A stretch of 64,000 nt of DNA from Tipula vernalis (GCA_958295665.1 OY282558.1:49235389-49299388), one strand, 5' to 3'. Numbered from the stretch's first letter, positions 33,120 through 43,936 are shown. Numbers and translations are program-made. The notes: generated by a model from the letters alone, not told the origin.

Positions 33120-34474
33120 CTAGATATGGCCTTTCTCCCCACATTGGATACATATGTTGGGTCCTTTGCAGGTCGCCTGGTGATGACCAAAGCCAAAGCA
33201 AGCATAACACCTTATAACTATAGTTTTGCGCACTATCCTGCAGTATAGCCATCCTATTTTTATACGGCCTATCTTAAGAAGCTCATGTGCTTCTCGTGCA
33301 TTGATCTCCACGAAGGCCATCCGTTGTTCCCTCGAGTTTGTCTTTGTAACTGACACCTTTAGCTCCCCAGAGAAATCTTTAAGATCTCTCTGGATGGCTG
33401 CCTTCACTTCACCTTAGTGTACAAACAGTCAACAGTCCCTGTTTTCGAGGGTGATTTTGGGTACCAGGCTACGCACTGTTGCCGTCTCTCCCAGGTCACC
33501 TCTCAAGGCCTCGCAGAAGTTTCCCTTATTTCCCGTATTTGCGCCAAATTCCAAGAGGACATCGCTCATCCTGGTACGGCGTACAGATTTGATTTCTGTA
33601 TCCGAAGCCCCCGGGTTAACCTTATCCCTTATCGTACCCAGCACTTGTGCATAAGTTTGATCCTTTCCGGTTTTATTTTGGGTTTCCGCGGTCTATTTCT
33701 TCGTCTTTTCTTTTTGGCTGGTGTTTCCCTTGACCGGACTACAGTCCACGGTTCTGACCCCTCCCCTTTCTTTTTTCTTTTTTCGCTGTCCGGACCAACC
33801 CTTTCTGGGTTTCCTTTATTTTCTTGCTTATTTTTCTTCTCTTCCCGTTTGTTTTTCGGGCTAGAGGATGCTCGCCTTTTGTTAATGTTCACGGTAGAAG
33901 GGTCTACATCGGTATCCACCGATGTCAGGGACCCCGTCTGGCTGTCCCTTCGATAGTCCCTCCAACGTTTCCTTTTAAGCATAGAAAGTATGTCTATGGC
34001 TTCTTCTAGCTTACATAGACCGTTTTTGACCTCCATGCTAATACTCCTCTGTTTATGCGTTGCCCGTTTCATTGCTGAAATGGCGTCTTTACAAACCTGC
34101 AGCTGTTGATCTTTATCTTTCAGAAGCATAAAAATAGGGGCAATGACTGTGGCATTGTCCTCCGTCTGTAGTGCTGCGTTTTTTTCTTCCTCTGTTGGTA
34201 CTTTTAAGTGTCCAGCATCCCTTGGTACAGCACTTTGCTGTGATAGAGGAGGCGGTGACCTTTGCACGGTACTGCTTCTTCGAAAGATGCTTGGTCCATC
34301 AAACAATGTCCGATTACCGTCAAAACTGGACATGTGTTTGCTTCCTTCTACTGGTAAGTTAGTGCCGCTTCCATCCGCCTGGGGTTTGGGAGCCGCAATG
34401 GCTTTTCCGCTATTTTGTGACGCTTGAGGAGCGCCACCATCCTTATTTGTTGGTATATTTTGTTTTGTATCCAT
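33120..34474 (-). pseudogene. LINE-C ORF1 (gag-like, zinc-knuckle protein), frameshifted
   Basis: The start at 34474 follows the conserved ACTCGTGGGAA motif and gives MDTKQNIPTNKDGGAPQAS. The long first frame (to 33629) is rich in Lys, Arg and Ser with a basic tract near its end. A frameshift near 33645 leads to TYAQVLGTIRDKV and SVRRTRMSDVLLEFG. Another leads to the final frame with KIGWLYCRI, CYACFGFGHHQATC and CIQCGEKGHI, two CCHC knuckles; a third cysteine cluster follows past a stop. Such proteins bind the element RNA and form the RNP. Confidence 0.85.
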
Positions 34475-34749
34475 TTTTATTCCCACGAGTTGCACGAGAA
34501 ATAACGATCACCTTTGACAGAGCTTTGCATTTTCATAGGAAGGCTACGGGCTTAAAACCAAATGGCGCCTAATTTGGAGTTCGCATATTAGCGACTAAGC
34601 TTCCCCTTAGCCATGCAGCTTTCGGCATATACAGTGCCATCTTAGCTTGGGTGAGCTAGTTTTTGGTCCGCTCCAGGTCTGGCGGGCTTCCCCTATCCGC
34701 CACCCGGGGAGGCGCCCGATGAGGGAACCAGCACAACCCCACACGGGAG
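34475..34749 (-). promoter_or_regulatory. LINE-C 5' UTR with conserved blocks
   Basis: Near the 5' end is ATCGGGC, then TCCCC and GGTGGCGGATAGGGG (34690-34720), shared with LINE-F. Farther on are TATATGCCGA, a hairpin GGCTAAG/CTTAGTC (34612-34593), GGCGCC, TAGCCTTCC and finally ACTCGTGGGAA (34480-34490) just before the start codon at 34474. LINE-B and LINE-G have related blocks in the same order. LINEs of this kind usually carry an internal promoter in the 5' UTR, so a promoter or translation role is inferred. Confidence 0.6.
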
Positions 34750-35014
34750 AGAAAAAAGATTATTAAGATTAGTTTTCATGCTGATGATTCCGAAACCACA
34801 TTTTAATAGACCTTGTAAAAATTTAAATAAGAAATTTCAAAAACTGGGGTAGTTAAAATACAAATTACAATTACTTAGAATTTAAGTAATTAGAATACAA
34901 GATACTGTTACTTGGAGAATGAGTAATTAAAATACAAATTACAAATTGTAATTTGTATTTTAATTACGTAATTCAAATACATGTAATTCGTTACTGCCCA
35001 GCCTTGTATATTAT

Positions 35015-37329
35015 GATATATTGGACACGGAGATGAGGAGTGGCCGCGGCTGCTGTAATCATGGTAAGACTTCCGTTAAAAAAGACAAACAACGAGTACC
35101 TCTTACAGCAATGCGTTCAGCTTTGGTTCTTGTGTAATATTTCCCCGCTTAAGGTAAGCAATAACTTTATTGAGTTATGGAATCTGGACATTAGATCCGA
35201 GGTGTAGGCAAATTAAAAATTGATAAGTTCGGATTAAAATGTCATGAAAACGATGTAAGGTGCGAAACAGTTTATGATCGAATATTCTGCGAACTTTCAT
35301 TCATTTTTTTATTTTTTTATTCGGAAGAAAATAAATTTCACAAGCCACGCGCCGATTGCAAGACAAACTTATCTTATATGTTTCTTCATTAATAATTAAT
35401 CAATCAGTAAGTTTTTTGTTTATAGTTTTCTATAAATTTACATATTGACTATTGAGTTAACTATTTGTTACCAGTCAATAACATTTTGTTTTTTATTCTT
35501 CGTCATATATCAGTGGCGCCCAATTTTTTTTTTTTTTGCTTCCTACGTGGATGAGGTTATTTTAATTTTAAGAAACGAATCTTTAGAAATTGTGGCTGCA
35601 ACAGTCATATGTACGATCGACATTATGTACGATCGCTAAATATTTTAAAACGAAGATGTATCTTCACCGGAGAACTAATAGGTGACAAATTAAATCGAAC
35701 GTTCATACGATCAAATGATCATGAACATTGTTCATTTCTATAGAAAATGATGCTGTAAGTAATTTTAAATTCACCTACAGCAACCAATATCTGCAACATT
35801 CTACCATACATTCAGTTCAACGAACGGATTACAATTTAAAATAATTACGGCGTTATCTACGTACAATCTATAATTATTTAAAATAGAGTTGATTGATTAT
35901 CTAACCACATTATGAACGCAAAAATTTCCCCATCAATGTAATTATGTGCAACAGTCTTGATACGTGCTACAATCAAAAATTCGTTTCCGGTAGCTCATCC
36001 AAGTAGTAATCAGTTTTGTATTTTTTGGGTCAAACCAAATATTTTATCAGTCAATCGGACATGACATTTTGATGTGGCCACATGTCAAAATAAATTAATT
36101 AAATATTAAGCATAATTAAATTTTATAAAATTGAATTGATTGACATTAGATTAGTTGAATGCGTTTATAAAAGTGTCCCAAAAAAACAAAACAGTTTGTA
36201 TGCAGCGGTCATTGATATTTTCTTACATCGGCTAGCATAAATTGGATTAAAGCCAAAAAGTAAATTTTTTGTGTTTAGAAATTTGTGATTTAAGTAATAT
36301 ATTGATTGTCAGCCGTGCAAATGAAATTTGTTTGCACATACAAAATCGTATTGGCGTCATATATATGCGCGCGCGTTGTGCAACAACATTTTTGGGGATT
36401 CGCGTCATAAATTTTCCACAATAGACCAACCGCACAATCACACATATCATTTCAAACCAGTTAAGGTATAAAGTTAATTTTGTTGTTGTTGGTGCTGTTG
36501 CCTCTTCCCCGGAAGTATAATTTCCATTTGACTAAGTTACAGGTTCATTTTCTTATGATAAATAAAATTTCTTTTTCGTTTTATTAAACGTTTACAACAA
36601 CTAAAAAGTCGTTATGTATACTATGGGCAGCTGTCCAGTCGTTTATATTTTTTTATATTGTAAGTACATTGTAAAGATACGTGTAGTTGCATACCTATAT
36701 ATACGCAGTTGTATACATAAGAAATAAACAAAGTCAACATTTTTATTCCTTATCACTTATCAATAAACTTGTTTAAAAGAATATATTCGACGATTAAACA
36801 CTTGTTAATCGCTTAAATATTTGTAAAATGATTAATTATTTTTGAATTGCTAGATATTTAGATTAAATTATTGAAATGATGATATATGGAACCAGTTTTG
36901 TATATAAGAATATGCAATTCATTTTGGGAAGTAATTGAGTTTGGCATTGATCAGATAAATATTTATAAAAACAGTGCGTGACTCATTCGCGAACACCGGA
37001 AAATTTTTTTTTTTTCAGTCTTAATAAATTGTTTATTTGATAATTTAAAAAACCTTGTGGTTAAAATATTAAAATTTGTAAAATTGATTTGCACCTAAGG
37101 AAATTAAAAGTACGCTAATTATAAGATACAAACGTATGCGCGCGAATGAGAAGTTAGGACGAAATGTTCAGGCCGAAAAGGAAAATTTTAAATTTCTTCC
37201 AGGTAAAAATTTCGAAAAATTAATCAAAACTGATTTTTTTCTCACCGACTTCGTTAACCTTACAACATTTAAAATATAACGGGCTGAAACCTCATAAGGT
37301 GATCAGAACTTCGGTTTCAAATCAATTCC
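35015..37329. other. Noncoding A+T-rich DNA
   Basis: The first 150 bp is the right flank of the hAT insertion and contains two donor-like words (ATGGTAAGAC near 35064 and AAGGTAAGC near 35152), but no convincing exon. The rest has T runs and scattered CG words and no gene. Confidence 0.45.
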
Positions 37330-37719
37330 GAAATGAACCTCTTAAGTCAATCTTCAGCTTAACCTCCAACTCAATTTACAACTCAACCTCTATGTCAGAT
37401 GCAACACAATCCTATACGCAATCACCAAATTAACGGCCAAGCCAACTAACTCCAAATCAACCCTTAAATAGTTCCCCAATCGAACAACTCACATCCCAAT
37501 GCAAGCTAACAAAATCCTTATTCTACGTCAACTCCACTCAACCTCTCAAACCTCCCAAAACCCCCCTCAATTTAACCACCCAATATACCCTAAACTCTAA
37601 CCTACTCACCATCATACCGGCATACGTATCGTCGTACCATCATAACCTTAAACAATCATTCCTTCAAACCATTATTCAATTATACCATCATACCATCATG
37701 ACACTATACCATTAAACCA
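37330..37719 (+). other. G-depleted, C- and A-rich tract
   Basis: Between 37441 and 37730 I count only about 13 G in 290 bases, whereas C is abundant. Words such as ACCATCATACC, CAACTCAACCTC and ACCATTAAACCATTA recur without strict periodicity. It is not coding. It ends exactly where the inverted repeat at the LINE-D truncation point begins. Confidence 0.7.
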
Positions 37720-37797
37720 TTACCGTCTTCGGTGTGGCCTTATCCGGCGCCTCCTGCTCTTGAATACTACCGGATAAGGCCACACTGAAGACGGTAA
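37720..37797. repeat. 28 bp inverted repeat at the 5' edge of LINE-D
   Basis: TTACCGTCTTCGGTGTGGCC... (37720-37747) pairs with the segment 37770-37797 over 28 bp with one mismatch, around a 22-base spacer. The right arm is LINE-D ORF1 coding sequence, so the left arm is an inverted duplicate of the first preserved bases of the LINE. Confidence 0.9.
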
Positions 37798-39203
37798 ATC
37801 CGTTTATGAAGAGTGGCAATGTCATAAGATCACCGAACAAGAAGCTGGAAACCGGTGCGGCATCGAATGAGGCAAAAGTGACAACCGGGAAAAACTCTAA
37901 GGAGTTCAGGGGAATAACCAACCCATTCCAAAGGAGTAGTAGCACGAGAATAGGATTTCGACAGCATTTGAAGTCTGAATACCACAAAATATCTGATTCA
38001 CTATCGGATATTAACGAGCCTGATGCTTTTAATCGGATTGGAAAGAAAATTGACCTTCTCTGGGAATACATCAAATCAAGGAGTAATGTACACCATGAAA
38101 TAAAGAAGCTGTATGTTGAACACTCACTCGAGGTTGAAAAACTGAATGACGAGAACCAAACAACGCAGACAATTGCCAACTTGGTTAAGCAGATAACAGT
38201 ATGCTGTGAGACCCAGACTATGCCAACCATCTCAAACCCGAGAAACAAAGGGAAGGATATCGTTCCGCTGTGGATAGGGAAACGGAAATGGCATCCAAAA
38301 GCAAAAGGAAAAGGTCGAATGAACAAAATTCGCCTATTGAACACGTCCAAAAAAATAGGAAACAGAAAACTGGCGGAACCCCAGTTCTAGAAGCTAAAGG
38401 TTCGAATGAAAACCTAGTCGAACTTAGTGAGCCTAACAATGAAGCGGGCCCCGACTGGGTGGTGAGTAAGAAACAAAGGAAAAAACGTGGGAGGATTCCG
38501 CGTCCACGTCCTGATGCCATCAAAATAACGAAGAATTGTTCCCTCACATATGTTGAGATGCTAAAGAAAATTAAAGGGGATTCAAATTTGAACGACCTAT
38601 CTGATAAGGTGACTCGCATACGTAGAACAGCAAAGGGCGATCTCCTACTTGAGTTGGGGATAGAGATACACCTAAAGGAACTTGGACTCCAATCTGCATT
38701 AGAAAATTCTCTTGGTGCAAATGCAAAAATCCAAACGTTAACGCAAGTTGATGAGGTTATGCTCGAAGTTAAAGACATTGACGAGGCCACATCAAAGGCA
38801 GACGTACATAAGACTTAGAGATAGACTGTATCAAGTCAATGAGAGCTGCCTATAGAGGCACTCAAACGGCAGTGATGGGTGTACCAAGTTTAATAGTCAA
38901 AACGATGACTGCTGAAGGCAAGGTACGTGTTGGGTGGGTGATCTGCCGAATCCGCGAAAAAAAAATTGCCCTTAAAGTGCTTCAAGAGCTGGCGGTACGG
39001 ACATATAGCCAAATCTTGTACATGTGACGTGGATCGCGCTGGCCTCTGCTATACAAATGCGGGGGAAATGGTCATGTATTTAAAGAATGCAAGAAACAAG
39101 CAAGATGTATGCTTTGCAAAAACAGGACGAACCATAACCATATAGCAGGGAGTGGTCGGTACATGGTATACATTGAGGCATTGAAAAAAACACGCCAGCT
39201 ATG
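37764..39203 (+). pseudogene. LINE-D ORF1 (gag-like), N-truncated and frameshifted
   Basis: The frame is open from 37764 and reads KTVNPFMKSGNVIRSPNKK, a Ser/Asp-rich part, then YIKSRSNVHHEIKKLYVEHS, a helical segment. A shift between 38270 and 38390 moves to a lysine-rich frame with SLTYVEMLKKIKGD, TRIRRTAKGDLLLELGIEI and EVMLEVKDIDEATSK. After a stop at 38816 the frame from about 38839 has YRGTQTAVMGVP and VRVGWVICRIRE. Broken CCHC knuckles (GHIAKSCTCDVDRAGLC) follow near 39010-39050. It would bind RNA. Confidence 0.85.
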
Positions 39204-39956
39204 AAGTTCATCCAGCTCAACTTAAACTATTGTGTGGCTGAAGCCAGAGTTGATGTCGCCATCTTGTGCGAACAGTATAAAAATATGGATGGGTGTAATT
39301 AGGCAACCGGAAAAGCCGCCATATGGTCCTGTGGCAGACGGACCATACAGGAGAGGGCTAATAACCCTGACGCAAGATTTGTGCGAGTGAACGTTGACGG
39401 TTTGCATATCTACAGTTGTTATGCACCACCTAGCATCACAATTGAAGAGTTTGAGTATTTTCTGGACCACTTGACTGCTGACGCACAACTGCGAAACCCT
39501 GTTATCATTGCTGGTGACTTCAACGCTTGGGCAACTGAATGGGGAAGTAGAGATACAAATAGAAGAGGAGTGGCACTACTCGAAGCATTTTTTTCAATAG
39601 ATGTTGTGCTGCTCAATGCTGGTGACACACCAACTTTTCGTAAAGGTGGTACCTCCTCTGTGATTGATTTGACGTTCGGTAGCAGCTGCTTGATGCGAAT
39701 GTTGACTAAATGGGAAGTCAGCGAACATTACACGCACAGCGACCAACAAGCCATATTTTTTGAAATAAAACTTCCAAGGGAAGACGGACGTATAAAACAT
39801 ACAAGGAAACCGGTGGGTTGGAGGGCAGGTACGTTTGAGGAAGACCTATTTACGCTATTCCTGGACGATCCGAACCTCTTGGGGACTGCTAACGCAAAAG
39901 CGGCGCAGATGATGAATACGATCACCAACGCCTGTAATGCAACCATGGTAAAATGA
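39204..39956 (+). pseudogene. LINE-D apurinic-type endonuclease
   Basis: The start reads MKFIQLNLNYCVAEARVDVA then ILCEQYKN, where the Glu corresponds to the QEP box. After a shift, the open frame 39381-39956 carries LHIYSCYAPPSITIEEF, VIIAGDFNAWATEWGSRDTN (GDFNA), VIDLTFGSS and SEHYTHSDQQAIFFE (SDH-type box with Gln instead of His). The preserved motifs identify an R1-type nicking endonuclease. One stop (near 39299) and one frameshift lie in the first third. Confidence 0.85.
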
Positions 39957-39963
39957 TTTCTAG

Positions 39964-41850
39964 ATGGTCGTCATCCACCAGTGGACTCAGCAGATAGCAA
40001 ATTTGCGCCGGATGTGCCATCATGCAAGGAGAAAATACCAACGTGCCTGGGGTACGGAGTCCAATCCTAGCCTGCACGAAACACACTTGGATCCTCGAAA
40101 GCAATTTAAGCAGGCAATTGAGACGAGTAAGCGTCAATGCTGGAAAGAGCTATGCAGTGAAGTGGATCGTAACCCATGGGGCAGACCCTACAAAATCGTC
40201 ATGAACAGGCTCGGAAATTCCACTGTATCGCCTCCCACCTTCCCAGTTACATTAAACAGAATAGTTACCGCTTTATTCTCGCAGCAAACTGATGTGATCC
40301 CTGCCATCGGTGTAGTACCTGGCCCAGAGGAAGTTCCCTCGGTATCCAGAGAAGAGCTCGCCAGTGGTGCCAACGATTTGGGAATCAAAAAACTCCTGGA
40401 CCTGACAATATTCCACATATTGCTGTAAAGGCTGCCATGCAAGCTAGACCTGATGAGTTCAGAGAAGTCTACAACTCATGTCTGAGGAAGGGGGTATTCC
40501 CAGAACACTGGAAGAGACAGCGTCTAGTATTATTGCCAAAGGGCAAGAACCCTCCAGGAGAGCCATCCTCCTACCGACCACTGTGCATGCTGGATACGGC
40601 TGGCAAAGTACTCGAGCGCATAATCTACAATCGATTGGAAAAAGCCGTGGAAAGGCCCGGAGATCTCGCCGAGCGGCAGTATGGTTTTCCAAAGGCTCGA
40701 TCGACAACCGACGCCATTCGACACGTCGTTGAAATCGCCAAGGAAGCTACAGACGGCAGAAGATGGAAGGGCGGCTCTAAAAAATACTGCGCCGTGGTCA
40801 CCCTGGACGTCAAGAATGCATTCAACTCGGCCAAATGGAACCATATTCTGAATGCTCTACATGTATTGCAAGTACCAGTGTACATAAGGAGGATCATTAC
40901 AGACTATTTCCGCAATAGAGTGCTGATATATGATACAGAAGACGGTGTCATGGAATACAACGTTACAGGTGGAGTACCTCAAGAATCAGTACTGGGTCCC
41001 TTACTATGGAACATTATGTATGATGGCGTTCTGAAGCTCAGCGCACCTGATGAGGCAGAAATTGTGGATTATGCGGACGACGTTGCTGTTGTCGTGGTAG
41101 CAAAGACTATAGAGGAAATAATGGAGATATGCAGGTTGACCATTATAATTATCAAAAGGTGGTTGATATCATTCGGACTCCAACTAGCTGACCATAAAAC
41201 CGAAGCAGTCTTAATTACCAGTAGGAAGGTAAGAGAGATTGTAAATATTGATGTTGGCGGAATCTTAATACCCTCGCAGCCTTCATTACGATATCTGGGT
41301 GTCGAAATTGGTGCGCGCTTAAACTTTAAGGAGCACCTAACGATAGTGAGCAGAAAAGCTGCCAAAGTAGCTGCAGCCCTCACCCGCATTATGCCCAACA
41401 CTGGCGGATCAAGACAGTGTCGTAGGACGCTGCTGGCAAATGTTTTAACCTCCATCATCCTCTATGGATCACCTGTTTGGAATGATTCGATGGACTTTGG
41501 GACATACAGACAAAAGTTAGTATCGGTGTACCGCCTTGGTGCCTTAAGGGTAATATGTGGTTTTCGCACAGTATCCGATGACGCGACACTTGTTATTGCG
41601 GGGATGATCCCAATTGATCTAATTGCATAGGAGAGGAAGAAATGGTACCTACATCGTGAACAACCAGGGAACAGAGCATCAGAACGCATTACAACTCTGA
41701 CAGAATGGCAAAGACGGTGGGCTAGATCGGAAAAGGGTCGGTGGACTTACCGTCTCATACCATCCATCTAAAATTGGATAAATAGGCGGCATTACTACCT
41801 GACGCAGTTGTTAAGTGGGCATCGTTGTTTTGGGACATACCTGCAGTCGA
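39964..41850 (+). pseudogene. LINE-D reverse transcriptase, RT core mostly open
   Basis: The linker reads TQQIANLRRMCHHARRKYQR (39985). After a frame change near 40395 a single open frame of 397 codons (40437-41630) covers nearly the whole RT: LLPKGKNPPGEPSSYRPLCM, YGFPKARSTTDAIRHV, VVTLDVKNAFNSAKWNHIL (motif A), VTGGVPQESVLGPLLWN, EIVDYADDVAVVVVAK (motif C intact) and LRYLGVEIGARLNF. The GVPQG box reads GVPQE, an unusual change at a conserved glycine. After a TAG (41628-41630) the C-terminal region continues with EWQRRWARSEKGRWTYRLIP and YYLTQLLSGHRCFGTYL until BEL-2 begins. Confidence 0.92.
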
Positions 41851-42759
41851 CCGATGAGGAAATGCCCCGGAGTTAGGATCTCGATCTCATCGTCCGTAGC
41901 AATTGAAGTGATAGGTCGGGAGATAAGTACAGCTTCGACTTGCTTTTTGAGGGTGTTAAGTTCTTCGTAGCACAGGTTTACGTTCCCCATCGTCCGTCTA
42001 ATGTGGTATTTCGCAGATTTAACGGCTGCTTCATTTAAACCACTGAAATGAGGTGAGTATGGTGGTGCGAATTTTCAAATAATTTTGTCATGTTGAAGGT
42101 TTGAACTTAGTTTGGATTTGGGCTTACTGGCTTGCAATAGATTGTAAAGTTCGTGCAGTTTGGAATTGGCACCGACAAAGTTAGTTCCGTTATCCGGAGG
42201 CAATTAAACGTCGAATCGTTCCCAGAAATGCATCAGATGACAAGTCTAAGGCAAGTTCTAGATGAACTGCCTTAGTTGCCAAGCACACAAAAACTGCCAA
42301 ATAAGTTTTCGTTGGCGCCTTGCCACTTACGTGGTGATGAACATATAGGGGACCTGCGTAATCAACTCCGACGTTGTAAAATTGAGGTGAAACATTTACC
42401 TGAACCGCAGGTAGATCCATCATCTTCTGATGCAACAATCTTGATCTCGCTCGAGTACACAATACACATTACTGGCACACGTTTTTTGATAATTGTTTCC
42501 CGTTGACTGGCCAATAGGTTTGGCGCATCGCTGCTAGAAATACTTGTTGGCAATTGAATTGACCTTAGACTTATCATTAAGCCTTGGTCTATTTCTTCTG
42601 TAGTTAGTTCTCCGCTTCTCTTTTTACCAGTATTACGTGAGTTGTTAATAAATCTCGCCACATACACCATAGAATTGCATACCGCTCTGAAAGAATTTTT
42701 GAAATGGATGCGACCGAGAGGATCGTCGACGATCTCCGCACTTGTATTAGACACAGCTG
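41838..42759 (-). pseudogene. BEL-2 integrase, 3'-truncated
   Basis: The zinc-binding region is scrambled over frames (MVYVARFINNSRN near 42660 is part of it). The open frame 42462-42190 reads VSPQFYNVGVDYAGPLYVHH (first Asp) and TKTYLAVFVCLATKAVHLEL. A shift then leads to DNGTNFVGANSKLHELY (second Asp, about 42150-42185) and PPYSPHFSGLNEAAVKSAKY (Glu, with N where W is usual). It ends in SRPIT and LTPGHFLIGR before the junction with LINE-D. The C-terminal domain is gone. Confidence 0.85.
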
Positions 42760-43330
42760 TCATATCTCGTTGCTCTGGAAGTACAATACCCTGACCAAAT
42801 CTGAAATTGTTCCCGTTCCACACTTCGTCTGCAGAGAGCAAGAATGGAAGCCCATTCCTATAGGCGTCATACCCCTAGATACGAAATCAGCGGGATTTAG
42901 TTTCGAATCGATGTGTAACCAGTGTTTTGATTTAGAGCGCGATTGTATGACCGATACTCGATTTGCCACATAGGTTTTCCACCTAGTGGATGACGAGTTA
43001 ATCCAGCAGAGGGTAATCATTGAATCAGTCCAGCAGAAATAATCAGCAATTGTGAAATTAACAACAGCGACTACTTTTTCCATAAATTTTACTAAGGGAA
43101 GTGCGGCGTAAAGCTCAAGTCGTGGCAAGGTGAGTTGCTTTAATGGAGCCACACGGGATTTTGAGCAGAAGAGGGCAATATGATAATTGTTGTCTGCATC
43201 ACGGAAGCGTACATAAATGGTTGCCCCGTATGCCTTCTCGCTGGCGTCAGCGAAACCATGTAATTGTATATCTTGAGACTGTTGGCATGATTTGAAAATG
43301 TGCCGAGGAATTTTAACACTGTTTAGATCG
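42760..43330 (-). pseudogene. BEL-2 RNase H-like connector
   Basis: Frames around 43152-43330 give FKSCQQSQDIQLHGFADASE, AYGATIYVRFRDADNNYH (first Asp block) and SKSRVAPLKQLTLPRLELYA (Glu block). The open frame 43152-42760 continues with YFCWTDSMITLCWINSSSTR (second Asp) and VIQSRSKSKHWLHIDSKLNP then ADFVSRGM, the NPADxxSRG connector to integrase. This is a good match to BEL/Pao. Confidence 0.9.
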
Positions 43331-43353
43331 CCCAGATTTGGTAGAAAGTTAAC

Positions 43354-43936
43354 CTAATATGTACATTGAGCATTTAGCATGACAACCGGCTCGACAAGAC
43401 CATTTGGATCAAACACTTGGATTGGCACCAAGGTTTCAAGATCTTCTGGAAGAGTGTCTAACAGGAACTCCTCATGATTGGAACACCATTTCCTTAAATT
43501 CATTCCGGCCGACTGTAAGATGGAAGAAATAGATGACTTTAGTCTAACGGCTTCTTCTATAGAATTAGACCCAGACAACAGATCGTCCACATAAATGTCG
43601 TCTTGGATAACTGAACTAGCGATAGGATCCTCGTTTTGGTTGTTAATTGCTAGTTGCAACAAACAACTAGTAGCCAGAAACGGTGCTGAGGTGGTCGAAT
43701 ACGTGACGGTCCTTAGCTTATACGTTCACAAGTCAATGCATATAGATGAGCCCTAAAACGAAGGAGTATAGCGAATAGTTCATTCTGGATTACAGGGCTT
43801 GTCATTAGAATATCATTAAGCGAATAACCAATTGAGGACTTAGCTGAGCCATCAAAGACGACGATTGGTGGCCACCAATTCCATGTGATTTAAGTTTTCA
43901 TACGTTCGGGATTTTGATCTAACTTACGTTCAAGAT
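43354..43936 (-). pseudogene. BEL-2 reverse transcriptase with palm deletion
   Basis: The N-terminal part reads VVFDGSAKSSIGYSLNDIL and LFAILLRFRAHLYAL. The next readable block is TVTYSTTSAPFLATSCLLQL, so about 45 residues are missing, including the D-I-x-K-M-Y motif A with the first catalytic Asp. The open frame 43662-43354 then has VIQDDIYVDDLLSGSNSIEE (motif C YVDD intact) and AGMNLRKWCSNHEEFLLD. The enzyme cannot work without motif A. Confidence 0.88.

Larger units (their letters stand above)
29928..34749 (-). mobile_element. R1-type LINE (LINE-C), nearly full length
   Basis: On the minus strand the element has a 5' UTR (34749-34475), ORF1 with zinc knuckles, endonuclease, RT and a C-terminal Cys/His region, and ends in a 16-base poly-A tail (the T run 29934-29949 on the plus strand). 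AGAAAAAA occurs at both edges (29920-29927 and 34750-34757) and is a plausible target duplication. No RNase H domain is seen, consistent with the R1 rather than the LOA group. The two reading frames are broken in several places, so the copy is inactive. Confidence 0.9.
29689..35006. mobile_element. Non-autonomous hAT element split by LINE-C
   Basis: The left end begins CAAGGCTGGGCAAATTAC (29689) and the right end finishes with the inverted GCCCAGCCTTG (to 35006). An exact 8 bp target duplication, TATATTAT, flanks it (29681-29688 and 35007-35014); an 8 bp duplication and a CARGGCTGGGCA-type terminus are hallmarks of hAT. Subtracting LINE-C leaves only about 490 bp, made mostly of variants of GTAATTAAAATACAAATTAC on both sides, so the element is a MITE-like hAT derivative with no transposase. 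It predates LINE-C, which lies inside it. Confidence 0.9.
37764..41850 (+). mobile_element. R1-type LINE (LINE-D), 5'-truncated, cut at 3' end by BEL-2
   Basis: ORF1 with zinc knuckles, endonuclease and RT follow on the plus strand. The left edge is inside ORF1. The right edge falls in the C-terminal region where BEL-2 sequence starts on the opposite strand, so no 3' UTR or tail remains. No RNase H is seen. ORF1 is similar to that of LINE-F (shared SNVHHxIxxL and NPFxxxxxxxRSPxK patterns), so the two are one family. Confidence 0.88.

Noticed and set aside
34560..34749. HDV-like self-cleaving ribozyme at the LINE-C 5' end (GGCTAAGGGG and GGCGGATAGGGG resemble the catalytic J4/2 region)
   Set aside because: Some LINEs have such ribozymes at their 5' terminus, but I could not lay out the full double pseudoknot: too few bases lie between the possible P2 strand and P4, and GGCTAAG is better explained by a simple hairpin with CTTAGTC.
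35040..35165. Splice-donor-like ATGGTAAGAC and AAGGTAAGC suggesting a host exon
   Set aside because: No open frame with a credible start or acceptor joins them, and short donor-like words are frequent.
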